Of a DNA stretch of 64,000 nt, positions 23,560 to 35,445 are shown one piece after another. Origin of the DNA: Dryococelus australis (taxonomy: Eukaryota > Arthropoda > Insecta > Phasmatodea > Phasmatidae); NCBI GenBank assembly GCA_029891345.1, contig CM056993.1, positions 231,652,840 through 231,716,839 of the forward strand, in the 5' to 3' direction. Within the stretch, counting starts at the first letter, position 1, and every line of letters begins with the position of its first letter. The position numbers were made by a program, and so were the translations under genes. The notes under the pieces were generated by a model. It was not told the DNA's origin. It searched no databases and was given only the letters and a program-made list of their open reading frames with translations.

Positions 23560-24740
23560 TTCATGCAAATGTGGTCCGATTCTGGACCGTTTAAAAGTTA
23601 GCAATTTTTTTTTTCGATTTTTTTGGATCTACTCTGAACTACACCAATAATTGAATGATTGTGGGGGTAGTACGTGTCCCAGTTAAGTGAGTTTAGCATA
23701 ATGGTAGCCGACAAGTGTAGTCACATAACCAGACGTCATTTATGCTATTGTCATTACAGCGATCTATATATATAACATACAAAGTTAAGTGGGAATTTAT
23801 TGCGTTTTTACGACAATATCATACTTACTAAAATAGCTGTATGGTCGCATTTTTTAAAACAAGTATCTGTCTCACTAAACCTACCAGTTTTCATTATCTG
23901 CAACATTCTGCCAAATTCGTTGGGAATATGGAAAATTGTTTCAAAAAGTTTTACATAAAATCCTTATTTATTTATGTAGCGCTATCTTACAAAAATCGCG
24001 GACAAAAGAGGCTAAGTGTAGACATATTTTATATATGTAGTCTATTATATATTGCCAGCGTACAAATTTAAGTAGGAATTTTGTACATGTTTTCGACGAT
24101 ATAACATGCTACGGTAAATGACTATGTCTGCCATTTTGAAAATAAGTGTCTGGCCCAAACAAAACAATAATTGCCGCATTACTAATAGTTTGCCAAATTT
24201 GGCATTAATCAGTTGATTGTTTCTCGATATAAGACATAATATCTTAATTTATTAATAAGGCGCAATCTCACAAAATCGCAAACAAAACTTCAATTTTTAT
24301 GCCATACATTATGCTTGCAACAAATAACTCCAGTATACAAAATTTGTTTTAAAGTGGCCTAACGGTTTGGTAGATATACCAATAAACCTCAAATATTTGT
24401 ATGGACATGATTTTTAAAATGAGTAGCTAATAGATATAAATAAGAAATGTTTACATGGTCAGTCATAGTGTTACTAACGTGCCAAATTTGGTGAGAATTG
24501 GTTGCGTAATTTTCGAGATATAAAGTAAATCTTTATTTGTTAATGTGGTACTATCTTCCAAAATGACGGATGAAAAACAATGCCTAATTCTAAATTTAGT
24601 GCATACATTATGCACTGCATACGAAATTCGGATTAATTGACGAGTTCGAATAGTTCCCGAGACATGGAATAGCATATTAAATTGTTAAATGCCCGCCATT
24701 TTGAAAGGAACACTCGGTATATTCAAAAACTATAAAAGTC
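23560..24740 (+). repeat. Tandem repeat, ~283-bp unit, about 4 copies
   Basis: 'TGCCAAATTTGG'-type motifs recur at 23,908, 24,194 and 24,479. 'GTACAAATTTAAGTAGGAAT' variants recur near 23,780, 24,058, 24,337 and 24,620. 'CATTTTGAAAA' with 'GTGTCTGG' variants also repeat. The period is about 280-286 bp and copies are strongly diverged. Each unit may itself be a doubled ~140-bp segment. Confidence 0.7.
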
Positions 24741-25019
24741 GGAAGTCCTTGCTAAGTAGTGTAATATATTATGTGTACCGAGTTAGCAGAAGTGCGGGGT
24801 TGGAGGGGTGTGGGCGGACACGCACATAGACACAAGAGTGACACATGGCTACCAGTCCATTATGACACTATTACAACGTTACTAGTTACTTGAGTCGATT
24901 ATACGACTACCATGACCTTGAGTTGGCGCACAGCAATTAGCGGTCATTTAGAGTGCGGGTGGAATTTTCTAGGCAGTATATGTTTGTATCGTTAGTAGTA
25001 GGAAAAGAGGCATCTGACG

Positions 25020-25415
25020 TTAGGGGGGTGGTTTGGTGGACGAACAAACGACCGACCGCCATCGTGGATAACCCTTTTTCCCTCAAAATGTCCCTTTTTC
25101 CCTCAAAAATCACTCAAATTTATATCAAAACTAGCAACATTTTCCTCACCCAACGGCTATCTTGAATTCTCGACTTCATGATCTTGCCTTCCGATAATTC
25201 CCTTCGATGACCCCTCAATGTGGCGTTGACTCCTTGGGTGTGGGGTCACCCTCGACTCAGTACCTCATGCTCTTACTTCCTGTCGGTTTTCTCTGGGTGC
25301 TCCCAACCGACATTGCAGTTTTCCTTCCTACCGAAAGTGTGCACTTCCTGCACACTCATTTCACATTAAGGGGTAGACCCCCTCCGAGGTTCCCTACCAG
25401 CCACAGGTCAAGTAT
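25020..25415 (-). repeat. Composite repeat, inverted copy: end and body
   Basis: Reverse-complement relative of 15,991-16,205 and 16,811-17,010. It contains 'TACCGAAAGTGTGCACTTCC' and 'CTCTGGGTGCTCCCAACCGA'. The GCCATTTTG array present in the first copy is absent here, so the element varies in its middle. The 75-codon plus frame over it is not a gene. Confidence 0.65.
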
Positions 25416-25632
25416 GATATATGCCCACATATAAGCATGGTTGGTTGTATTTTCCGAACTGGTTGAGATACAGCCAGCAAAACCATAACTTAGACATAAC
25501 CCCAGACAACTAAAGGAAACGAAGGGTTAAGTATGCGCTATGTCTACTTATAAGCGTAGTTAGCTGTAATTCCCGAACTGTTAAAAATAATGTCGTCAAA
25601 TTCACAATATAGGCATCACTCCTGACGAGGAA
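25416..25632 (-). repeat. Inverted 119-bp array, left part
   Basis: About two reverse-complement units of the array seen at 15.2-16.0 kb ('ATGTCTACTTATAAGCGTAG', 'TGTAATTCCCGAACTG'). It is interrupted at 25,633 by a SINE and resumes at 25,898. Confidence 0.75.
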
Positions 25633-25897
25633 AAAATTAGTTAAGAGTGAAGAGATATGGACGGCTCTTAACATCAAGGTCTTGAGAGCCGATGAGGGTG
25701 ATTGAGGTGAGTATGGACCAGCGCCTAGGCGGGGGGGGGGGGGGGGGAAAGGGAGATCCCCGAGAAGGCCCGCCGACCAACGGTACCGTCCGACACGATT
25801 CCTTCATGCGAAGATCCGGAGTGGCTCGGCCGGGGATTGAGCTCGGATCGCCTTGGTGGGAGGTGAGCAGGCTAACAGCTCAGCCACCGCGGCCCCA
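25633..25897 (-). mobile_element. SINE family A, copy 3, inserted in the array
   Basis: Full-length copy on the minus strand. The head has an A-box-like 'GGTGGCTGAGCTGTTAGC' and a B-box-like 'GATCCGAGCTCAATCCC'. It splits the 119-bp array, and 'ACGAGGAAA' occurs just left of it (about 25,624) and again at its right edge (about 25,896). That is a good 9-bp target duplication and sets the SINE limits. An 18-base G run near 25,731 is internal. The 84-codon plus frame across it is read-through. Confidence 0.88.
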
Positions 25898-26150
25898 CGA
25901 GGAAACGAGACAAAGGGCCAAGTATACCAATACACATAAAGCATAGTTGGTTTTAATATCCGAACCATTTAAGATGTCGCTAAATTCAGAACATAGTCAT
26001 CACCCCCGACAGTGAAAAGAGTCGCGTGGTCGAGTATGTCCTGAGTGCACTTAGAAGCATAGTGAGCTGTAATTTCGGAACTATTTGAGATAGAGCCACC
26101 AAATTCATAACATAGACATCTCCCCCAACACTGGCGGCTATGTCATACAT
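25898..26150 (-). repeat. Inverted 119-bp array, right part
   Basis: About two more units ('AAATTCATAACATAGACATC', 'GTAATTTCGGAACTATTTGAG'). A run of about 21 T follows at 26,170-26,190. Confidence 0.75.
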
Positions 26151-26190
26151 TGATAACGCATTAGGTAGCTTTTTTTTTTTTTTTTTTTTT

Positions 26191-26955
26191 GGCTGAGAAT
26201 GAAGAGTTCAAATTTGAGCCCTTTTAATGTTCCTTGTTAATAAATTATTTGAAATTTTTGCACTGGTACAAATATTATTTGCAATACTTGCCAAAAATGA
26301 TTTAATCTAGATGCAATTGATAAATAAGTCAAATTGTGTTTCTTTACGAAAATGTATCACTTAATCTCAGCGACAATCTACATATTTCACCGAACAGTTG
26401 CAAATAAACCTAAATACCAAAAGACCCCACTGCTATGATACTTTGAATAGAAGAACATACTAGAGTTACTCTCAACTTTAGTTGCTTACTCAACTTAAGT
26501 TTAGTACTGCGCCCATTTGTGAGCCAAGATTTTGCTGTTCAACTGAAGTATCTCCTCGTTCAATGATGTGAGGCGCAAATTAATTATATTCAAAATAATG
26601 TGGGACTTGGTCAATTGCCTACCGTGACCATGATAAACGCATTGATTTAAGTTCTAAACCAGCAAAAGAAGTCATTTTATTGGATTGGAAATATATTTTT
26701 GTAATTTTTCTGTTCGTTGAGAAACAACTAAAATGACTTCTACCTTATTTGTTGTGTGGCGGCGGTTGCGAGAAGCGAAACATTTTATGAATTCGATCAA
26801 CGGCACAAAAAATTAAAACATCCGTCCCAAGTTTTACAGTTATTCAAAATGGGAATATTACTGTTATGACATATAAATGGTAAACCACTTATCTAGTTCG
26901 CCATCTGCTAAGCTGGCGGCGCTTTACGATTAGTTAAAAGTCGAACAATATACAT
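26191..26955. other. Unassigned AT-rich sequence
   Basis: No feature recognised. Confidence 0.5.
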
Positions 26956-26959
26956 GTGT

Positions 26960-27160
26960 ATAGTTTATGAGCGAGTTGGTAGAGTAGCAAACCTTCGTAC
27001 TGGCATTGCGGAGGACCAGGGGTTCGTTTTTCCCCGAAACCACTCCAGTTGAATGCTAAGATGGTTCCTTATTACACGTCAAAGACGATTATTTCCCCCA
27101 TTCCTGTATGTCTGAGCGACTTGCCCCGTTTGTAAAGGTCTCGCTCTCGACGACACTTAT
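26960..27160 (+). mobile_element. tRNA-derived SINE, family B, diverged copy
   Basis: Head 'GAGCGAGTTGGTAGAGTAGC' (A-box region) with 'AGGGGTTCG' (B-box region) 50 bases on. The body is 'CCACTCCAGTTGAATGCTAAG' with 'ATGGTTCCTT' and 'CCCATTCCTGTATGTCTGAG'. This body matches a SINE type widespread in insects (recollection) and the clearer copy at 49.0-49.2 kb, which lies on the other strand. Confidence 0.7.
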
Positions 27161-27690
27161 ACCACTATTCAAAGTTTATTCGACACTAGTTGGGAAACTT
27201 ATTTCTAGTAGTTAGGCAACTTAAATATTTCGTCGACAGCTAGTACTAATATCGTACTTGTAAGGGTATTTTTTCCTTTTGCAATATAAACAAGTGGCTG
27301 AATTACTGTTTTCGTAAAATATCTTCTAATTTGAATACGATTAAAAATTACGAAAAGGATAAACTTTCTTCTTCGCACGAGAGTGGTGATTTCTCTAAAT
27401 CCATCCTTATTTTGCTAAATTTTCACTCATAAATCTGGATATCGCAAAACGTTCGCTTACACAATTACCTTATTTAAATTTGAAAACGAAATGGAAAAAA
27501 ATTACTTTTGATGACAGCTCTATTTATTTCGCTCTTAAATAAGTAACTACATAGTTGTCACTAAAATAAACTTGTTTATGAATGCTTAATGTAAATCACA
27601 TATCTATAATTTAATTGTTAACTCTTGTGAATATTAGGAACGATATAGAATACATGCGGAATATTTTGGTACAGGAATGTATATATAGCA
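27161..27690. other. Unassigned AT-rich sequence
   Basis: No feature recognised. Confidence 0.5.
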
Positions 27691-28260
27691 ACTAGCTTTC
27701 TGTTAGCGATTTCGCCCGCGTGAACAACACCTAACAGCTATTGATTTCCTTTATTGAATGACATTTTCTACACTACATTATTCAGGCAGCTAGATTAACT
27801 TACTTTGGAGCAGGCCGCGTAGAGCTGCCCAAGTGAGAGTTAAACCTGTCTCAAATATACCCTTGCTACCTTCACCGTCTGTCCCTGGGCCACACTTATG
27901 GTCATAACGAAACAGAACTTGAGGGACAATCGCAATCTCTTAAATTCTAAAGAGAATTGGTTGGAAAAAGGTGTACACGTGGTATGAAAACATATTTCCC
28001 TCGTGCACATTCTGTAATGACTCTGGCATCGATTACGTTATTTTGCCACGTTTTCACTTGAGAGCTGGTGCTATAGCTGTGTATTGGCGGTAACATTAAT
28101 GGAGCTCCAAACTTGAGGAGAAGCTAGTGTGTTGGTAAACCAGGAGGGTGGTATAGTTGATGAACTCTTCGTGGTAATTTATAGCATCATCCATTTTTAC
28201 AACTGTGTCCACAGATTTGCATTTCATTGGTAACCCTTGGAACAACTAAAGCAAACTATG
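27691..28260 (-). mobile_element. Helitron 3' end with helicase C-terminus (pseudogene)
   Basis: Rolling-circle transposon remnant reading leftward. It contains the C-terminal PIF1-type helicase region: 'SVDTVVKMDDAINYHEEFIN', 'LLKFGAPLML', 'NVIDARVITECARGKYVFIP', 'SLKFCFVMTI', 'AQGQTV' (helicase motif V/VI region) and 'LGQLYAACSKV'. Frameshifts and stops break it. About 90 bases further on it ends in a GC hairpin-like 'CGCGGGCGAAATCGC' and then 'CTAGT' followed by T. That is the expected Helitron 3' terminus inserted before T. The Rep nuclease part and 5' end are missing. Confidence 0.85.
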
Positions 28261-28823
28261 CTAATCTTATTGTTAACAGTGCTCACTCGTCGTAATATCT
28301 TCAATGGTTATTATATTATAAATATAGATTGTATTGTAATTATATTTGTAATTATTTGTTGATTTACTTTTAAACTATAGATTCAAGTTTAAACAAACTG
28401 ATTTTAGATTCCGTGAAATTCTAGTATTAGCGCTAGTGCAATAGGCCTATATTTATGTTGAGTGAAATATTTCTTTCGTGAAGAAAAGCTCTGATTTGTT
28501 GGAACACCAAATATAAACAAACGCCATTATCATTGTTATAACAAGTGATTTTCACAGTTTTCTAGACGATATGCAATTCTTTTCATTCTGAGAGTTCTGT
28601 TTGCAAGAAACGAGCTAAATGTTGCATCACAAGGATTGGTTACTGCATAGGTGGCATATGTCCAAATTTACTTTTAATTTAAAATAAAATGTGGAATTAT
28701 TAACCGCGTAGTTAATTTTTTACATATTTAATGATTTTGCTAATTTCTAACTACTTGGTCTTCAACTCTAAAGGAAACGAAATATTTTGATTCAGAGTAA
28801 GAGACGGGATCCCATTGTATTCA
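28261..28823. other. Unassigned AT-rich sequence
   Basis: No feature recognised between the Helitron remnant and the LTR element. Confidence 0.5.
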
Positions 28824-29334
28824 TGTCCTAATGCTATTAAATAAATTATAATTGTGCCTAAAAGGACTATAGGGACGTAGTTAAAATAACATAGATTCAA
28901 GTAGAGCACAATAGCTATTAATTTTTAACATAATACAATAAATGTTTATCAACAAGCATTATTTGGAGATGCTCTAAATAAAATACATAGCAGGATAACA
29001 GCTAATCATTCTAATAGACCATGCAACTTAAGATTACTGGATAGTCCCTAACTTGTCCATGTTGCTGTAAGCTCATTCAGGCGGTGGTTAGTGACGACCG
29101 GACATACCCATATCTTGGTCCGATGGCCTAACCACAAAACACACCGTTCATAACGTTACGTTGCCATATATTGGGCGTTGTGTATGTTTAAAGCCCTGTT
29201 TACTGGCTGGTGGAGGGAGTTTCTGCTTTTTCTTTTGAAATTTATTTCTGCAATCATGGCTCGTGTCCTGGATTAATATTTGAAAGTGTGAACAGGGAGG
29301 CCATCCAACTAAGGCCTGATCACAGTTCATAACA
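28824..29334 (-). repeat. LTR, left copy (3' LTR of element)
   Basis: About 510 bp, related throughout to 32,507-33,032 and 38,570-39,045. On the minus strand it begins 'TGTTATGAACTGTGATCAGG' and has AATAAA-type signals. The left edge is worn and estimated from the alignment. Just outside its start lies the purine-rich 'AATGGGGGTGA', a plausible polypurine tract. Confidence 0.7.
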
Positions 29335-32300
29335 TCACCCCCATTGTTAACGAGCAAGATGCCCTCATCCGAGTGGATTTTGAAAGATAATTTGTAGTTG
29401 AGCTGTTCTTCGTATAGCAATAGGAATGTGGATTGGAGCGAAACACTCTTACCTACGGTAGGTATTTGTTCAAAGGCATTATTGCAAACGAAGTGGTATA
29501 ACGATATGCCAACGCCTGCTGTCTTGCGGGTCTCAGTTAAGGGTGAGCCATACAAATACTGTGTTGCAGTGGCCATGCCAGCCTTGTTTCGCTGCGTGTA
29601 CAAAGTGACTTCCAGGCGAGTGCAGGAAACGCCCCGCCAGTGATTCGCGAGCAGGTCAGCTGATATTGTGAGAGTCCCTAAGTACTACATGACGCGAATC
29701 GTTCAGTACTTTCATCTGGTAAGGAATGAAGAAGACAATGCATTATTAATTAAAATTAGAATATATAAAACAATATTTAAAAATGAAAAGAATTTAAATT
29801 TTGTAATTTAGCTATTCCCCTGGTACATTAATTGTTTTGTTTTATGTTTTTTCATAAAAATACAATTCCTGGAATATAAATATTTCATCAGTGATGTGAC
29901 AATATTACACAGTATAGGGTAAGTGACATCATGATGGTATCGAAAAATAGAATTCTAATTAATCAGTAATTTTAACTCTCTATAGTTATGAAAAGAAAAC
30001 AATAGTGCAGCTGATTTTCTACTACATTTCAATACATTAGATTGTAATGGAAAGTATACTTAAACTAACACAATATATTTAAATGTATTCTAATAATATT
30101 TGGTAGATGAAAAAAGTACATAAAACAAATGCTGAAAGCTATACATGTTACGTATTTTACAATGAACAAGACTCAATAATAGATAATGGTATCTACAAAA
30201 GTGTTAAATTTTACACAATTTTTTCTGTGATAAAATGATGACATATTATTTTAAACCTAATTGACAGTAATATTGGCAGAGGCCTAGGTTTACATAAATT
30301 GTATGTATGTGTTGGTAATGTGCATATCATTTTACCATAGTTAATAGTATTTTATTTTAAATGGAAAGTACAGTTTCAATGTAATTTATTTTGTGTCACG
30401 TATATAAAATTTGAAAGCAGCATTTTTTTATATGTTTTCACAGTGATGTTAAATTTCAGTATTGTTTATGCTTCACGTAAGTTGGCAGCTGAGCGTGACG
30501 TAACTTTCTGAGAATTAAAAAAAATTCTCTTTAGAAGTAAGCCATACAGCTGTAAGTTTATTTGCAATTTGGAATTTTGATGAAAATCTGATTGTTGTGA
30601 ACGAACCTGGGTGTCATATTGAATGTGATAAGCCGTTGAACTGAGCAGCCAGGGCTGCTGGCCCAGAGCTCTAGATCCATTAAATAAGTGATAATTTGAC
30701 TGCATCGACGTGTGGAATTGTATTTATTTCAAGAATTAAGGCCTCCGGAATGCGCAGGAGCGCAATAGAAGAGGGCCAATGGGTAGTTATTGCATTTAAT
30801 TAGTAAGTAACATGGTACTCAGACTAATTTCTTGTTCGCCATATGCTCCTGAGGTGAGGCAGAGACCTATAATCCTTCATTTATAATTATAAATAGACAA
30901 CATTTATAATTAGACGACTATTAATAGTCTCACAGTAACCCTCAGTAAACGATTTCTCCTGCCTCTATCTAAATACTATGAGCTAAGACAGGGAAGAATA
31001 TTGACTAATTGTGTGTGCCATTTTAATTAACATTGAACTTTGTGAGAGAACACTATATTTTTTGTACTGATAATTTACGCGTGACTGCCAGCTGCCTAAT
31101 TGTTTAATATGATTATTATTTTGCTACAAGTTAGTTAAATTATATCATCTGCATTTAATAACATTTGAATATTACTATGAGTTGAAACCACTGATTAAAG
31201 AAAATCGTTGGAAATTGAATTTATGTTTCACCAATGGACATTTGTTGCTTGCAGTTTTGCTGGTAGTAGTGTCATCCTCGTATTTTATGTGTCTTTGTTC
31301 TGTTCATGTAATTCAAGGTAAGTTGCACTTTATTCAACGCATGGAACTTCCAGTCTGCAAGGGTAAGATTATATATATGTATGTGTGTGTGTGTGTACCT
31401 ATATGTGTCACAGGCATCAAATTCAGTCCTGGATTTGAAGCAGTTGAACTGGATTATTATCGCACAGCCTAGTCGTTCCCACACTCACTTACTATTCCTT
31501 AGACCACGATAGTTCTCAATGAAATTCGTAAATTACAGTGATAAGAATATCATTACTGTTTTCTTAAAGACTGCATTTTTTTTTTTTTAAATTACCACAA
31601 AGTAATAAATTATTATATACGAGGAGTTTCTTTTTTATGGTGGTGACTTTTACAATGTATTAATAAATAGTTCATAGGATTTGCTAGTTAAAAAATAAAT
31701 TTAAAAAATATAATATTTTTACTTTATTGTATGTTTAGTTGAAAGCACTGGGGTGTGACTTTATTTTAAGTTTTAAATTATTTTGAATTCTAAAATTGGT
31801 TCGATTTTTTACTTTCTTTATACGTTATAATTTACAAACCTTTGATTTTGGAGGCCTACTATTTCTTATACTGATTTGTTTAAGTTTAAATATATGTTTG
31901 CAATCACAAACTTTTAGAATAAAATTTCTTATATATGTTGAGCTGCTACCTGCAGGGTGCAGTGTAAGTGGTGTATATAAAATAAGGAAACCGCCTTGAC
32001 GACGTTGCTGAGTGTGACGTCAGGATAGGTGTACTGCTGCAGCTGGTGTCGCGGACATTTTTAGCGGCGCACTAAGAAGGAACTTTGGATGAGAGGATGT
32101 GGCGTCACTGCTGGTTGAAGCTGAACATGGGCGTTCGGTATCGTTGTTATGAAACTTACAAGGGAATGTATTTACATAGTGCCTTCACTGTTTGTCTAAA
32201 CGCCTTATTTAAAATTGTCCGTAAATAAATAAAAGGGCTTTAATAATTTACTGGGAGTAGAGTAATCTATACATTAGTACGTATTTAATATTTTAATCCT

Positions 32301-32506
32301 GATTACATTATATTTATTTCTGGGTTGATTATATTTATCGGTTTATTATATATGTGCGTGTGTCCGACCTTGGAAGCTTATTTTTTGGGACGTTCATTAA
32401 AGCTCATTTATTTCTAAATGATATTTATTTAAATTTTTGGAAATGGAGTAGAGAGTATCTGACACAAGGCTGGAAATGCGGAAGGAAAACCCTAGCCTCC
32501 ACCATT
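29335..32506 (-). mobile_element. Internal region of LTR element, no recognisable pol
   Basis: 3.2 kb between two same-orientation LTRs. Next to the right LTR the minus strand reads 'TGGTGGAGGCTAGGG', a candidate tRNA primer-binding site 3 bases from the LTR end. Next to the left LTR is a candidate polypurine tract. No gag, protease, RT or integrase motif was seen, so this looks non-autonomous or heavily deleted. An open minus-strand stretch of about 115 codons at 29,335-29,690 ('NHWRGVSCTRLEVTLYTQRN', 'ATQYLYGSP', 'NYKLSFKIHSDEGILLV') is unidentified. It may be an element ORF or captured sequence. The interior also has a GT microsatellite near 31,378-31,400. Confidence 0.55.
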
Positions 32507-33032
32507 TGTTATAAATTTAATTATGATATTTTATTATACCTAAAACGGCTTTAGGGACTAACATGGATTAAGGTAGAGCGCAACAGTATAAGACGGTGGT
32601 TTATTGAATATTTATTTTGATTCAATAAATGTTTATCTACAGACATTACTTTGAGGAGCTTTAAAATAAATAACTAGGTGTTAGCTAATTATATTAAGAG
32701 ACCACGCTACTTAAAAACTAATTGTGTAGTCCCCATCTTATCCATGTTTCCAGAGACTGATTCAGGCAGCGGTTAGAAACGGCTGGATTCACCCATCTCC
32801 AGACGTCCTCTTGGTCCGATGTCCCGATGACAAAAGGCGCCGTTCTTACGGTTACGCTGTCCTATATCGCGCGCATTGTTTAAGTTTACGTCCCTGTTTA
32901 CTGGCTGGTGGAGGGGGTTCCTGCTTGGCCTTTCGCTAAGTATTTCACCAATCATACTTCGTATCCTGGTTTAACGTTTGAAGGTGTGATGAGGCAAGCC
33001 GTCCAGCTAAGGACTGATCGCTGTTCATAACA
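32507..33032 (-). repeat. LTR, right copy (5' LTR of element)
   Basis: 526 bp with short terminal inverted repeat 'TGTTAT...ATAACA' on the minus strand, the TG...CA form usual for LTRs. It has AATAAA-type signals in its last third ('CAATAAACCACC'). It is roughly three-quarters identical to the left copy by eye, so the insertion is old. A weak target duplication (GTATA right, GTATT left) is possible but not convincing. Confidence 0.75.
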
Positions 33033-33635
33033 GTATAAGTTTTTGTAAAATATCCTGGTTTAAAAGTGACAGGTTTGTAAACAATACAAAGTAGGCATCA
33101 TATCGAAAACACATTTTCTCCGTTTCACATTCTTAAGTGTTTTACTTTCAAAAAATCTGAAAATATATTTATTTTTGTAGATACGTGGAAACAAAAAAGC
33201 ATGCCGATATTCCATTTACGAGCTATTGAATGATTCCTCAAATACACATTTATTATTTTCATCTCATTAGGGATGGAATATCTAAAAATCCTGAAATTAT
33301 TTTTTAATGCCACTATATATGCAGCCAACCTTTATAAGTAGGAATGGGAATAACAAATATCGAAAATCAATTTTGCCGATTTTTGTCCCACAGGAGCTGA
33401 ATTGCAAAGAATCCTTAAGTTAATTTTAATGTATCTATATAGGTTACATATTGAAGTAAAGAGCATAACGACATCACATCGGGTTAGTGAGTTATTGTGG
33501 AGTCTTTGAAAACACTTTTTACACCTTTTCATTCCCTCGGGGGGAAAAGACATTTCACTCGTTTTACAACCTTAAAGGTAAATGTTTTTTTTTTCTTTAC
33601 ATTTACTATGTAAGTAGTTCGTGTTTAAAAGTAAA
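33033..33635. other. Unassigned AT-rich sequence
   Basis: No feature recognised. Confidence 0.5.
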
Positions 33636-33637
33636 GG

Positions 33638-33850
33638 CTGTTCACGATAAAGTGAGCCCTTTTGAAATCAACATTAGAAAAAAGTCACTGCCCCTACCTC
33701 CATATACTTTTACAGGCGCATTAAGAGACATGCGCCCAGTAAAGTTGGTAACTAGGGATGAAACGTAGTTCCGTATCTCAACGTCGAATTAAAAGTTTTA
33801 AGTAACCATTTGAGATAATTTTAATTTTTTCTTTCTCTCTCTGTGTGTCA
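33638..33850 (+). mobile_element. MITE family C, left-end fragment
   Basis: Begins with the family terminus 'GGCTGTTCACGATAAAGTG' and continues through 'AAAAAAGTCACTGCCCC', 'CATGCGCCCAGTAAAGTTGG' and 'TAGTTCCGTATCTC'. It stops without the right TIR. This copy is one of the closest to the satellite monomer at 58.3 kb. Confidence 0.8.
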
Positions 33851-34916
33851 TCGGATTAGTGAGGTACTGATCAGTCCTCAGAAACATATTTGACCCATTT
33901 TCACTTTCTTAGTGAGTGTGTGCAATTTTGAGAGGCAGACGTCCATAAATACTGATGCTTTCGTATGCAGCGGTTTACACTGTGCGTTGTTTAGTGTGCC
34001 AGCCAGACCGTCAGTCGGGAACTTTATTTTATACATAGAAATTCGAACCAAACACAAACTTCAACACACAATGATATAGAATTTCTCGGTATATCGCCAG
34101 CTTAACAGCGACCTCTGGAACACCAGCGCAAAGTAACAGCGTGAATGTTCCCTATAAGAAACGCTCCATGATGAGTCCCCTTTTGTTACCCACGTCAGTG
34201 GAACCAACATTAGACCTACAAAATATACTCTACTCAGGTTGGGTAGCTCAATGTTGTTAGTTCGACGACTACAATATTCCGCCGTCAGGGTGCACTGGTG
34301 TCGCACGTGGAACAGATTATTCCGTTTTGTATGCAAGTAAATGCTGGGAATTAAAATTTTCATCAAATATGTAAAATCGTCCTATTTGCATTAAGTTAGG
34401 CCCTATGTAAATAGTAAACATTTTTCTTCGCACAAGGATGGAAACATAACGAAATATATCCGTAATTTGTTAAATATTCTGTCGTATATTGGTTTAAGTA
34501 AAACGTAGGCTTGCACAGTAAATTCATTGAAATATCACCAGTGTATCGAAAAATTATATTAGTGGAATGGTTAAAAATGTAATTTTTAGGGCTTTCCTGT
34601 GCAGTTTCCTTCAACGAAATAAGAGAACTACAAAGTTCTTTTTTATGATAGCTATTTTTTTTCGCAATTAAATTTGTAACGCTCCACGATTAAATTAAGT
34701 TTGCCTATGAAAGCCCAATGCCAGACACAATTATATTATTACCGTTTACTCTAGAAACATCATTGGAGGATGTGAATAATAGTTACAGATTAAAGTTAGT
34801 ACTTAAAATATTGGCTGGGCAAATATAGGTGGGTATATTACAATTCGAGCTTGAAGGCGAATTTTCGGAACACCAGCGAATCTTGCGGGGGAAATTTCCC
34901 AACGGATTTTGATGCT
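33851..34916. other. Unassigned sequence
   Basis: A 101-codon minus frame (34,061-34,366) has no recognisable motif. Nothing else seen. Confidence 0.4.
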
Positions 34917-35445
34917 AAGTGACTTTTAGGTCAACTTACATTTACGTCAAGTGAATTTTAATACAAATGACTGTTAGATCGAAATACTTTTAGGAGAAGT
35001 GATTTTAGGCCAAATAATATTTAGGCCAAATAATTTTTAGGCCACGTAACTTTTATTCCAAGTGACTTTTATCCCCGGTGCCTTTTAGGACAAGTGAATT
35101 TCAGGCGAAATAAATTTTATGCCAAGCTACATTTAAGCCGATTGAATTCAGACCAAGTGAATTTTAGGCCAACTGACTTTTAAGCTAAGCTTCTTTTATG
35201 CCATGGGAGTTTTAGTCCAAGCGACAATTAGTTAAATAACTCTAAGGCCAAGCGACTTAAAGGCGAAGTATCTTTTAAGCCCCTGGCTTCTAGGCCAAGT
35301 GCCCTTAGACCAAATGATTTGTAGGCCAAAAGAATTTGAGACTAAGTGAATTTTAGGCCAGGTGACATTTAGGCCAAATAAATTTAGGCCAAGTGTATTT
35401 TAGAGCAAGTGACTTTTAGGCCAAATGAGTTTTAGTCTAAGTGAC
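34917..35445 (+). repeat. 16-bp minisatellite, about 34 units
   Basis: Consensus 'AAGTGAcTTTTAGGCC'. Units are 16 bp, occasionally 15, and can be read in register across the whole block although individual copies differ at several positions. No function is implied by the sequence. Confidence 0.92.

Noticed and set aside
29335-29690. Laminin-G exon interrupted by an LTR
   Set aside because: 'NYKLSFKIHSDEGILLV' is only loosely LamG-like, and the frame lies where the 3' end of the LTR element interior should be; left as unidentified.
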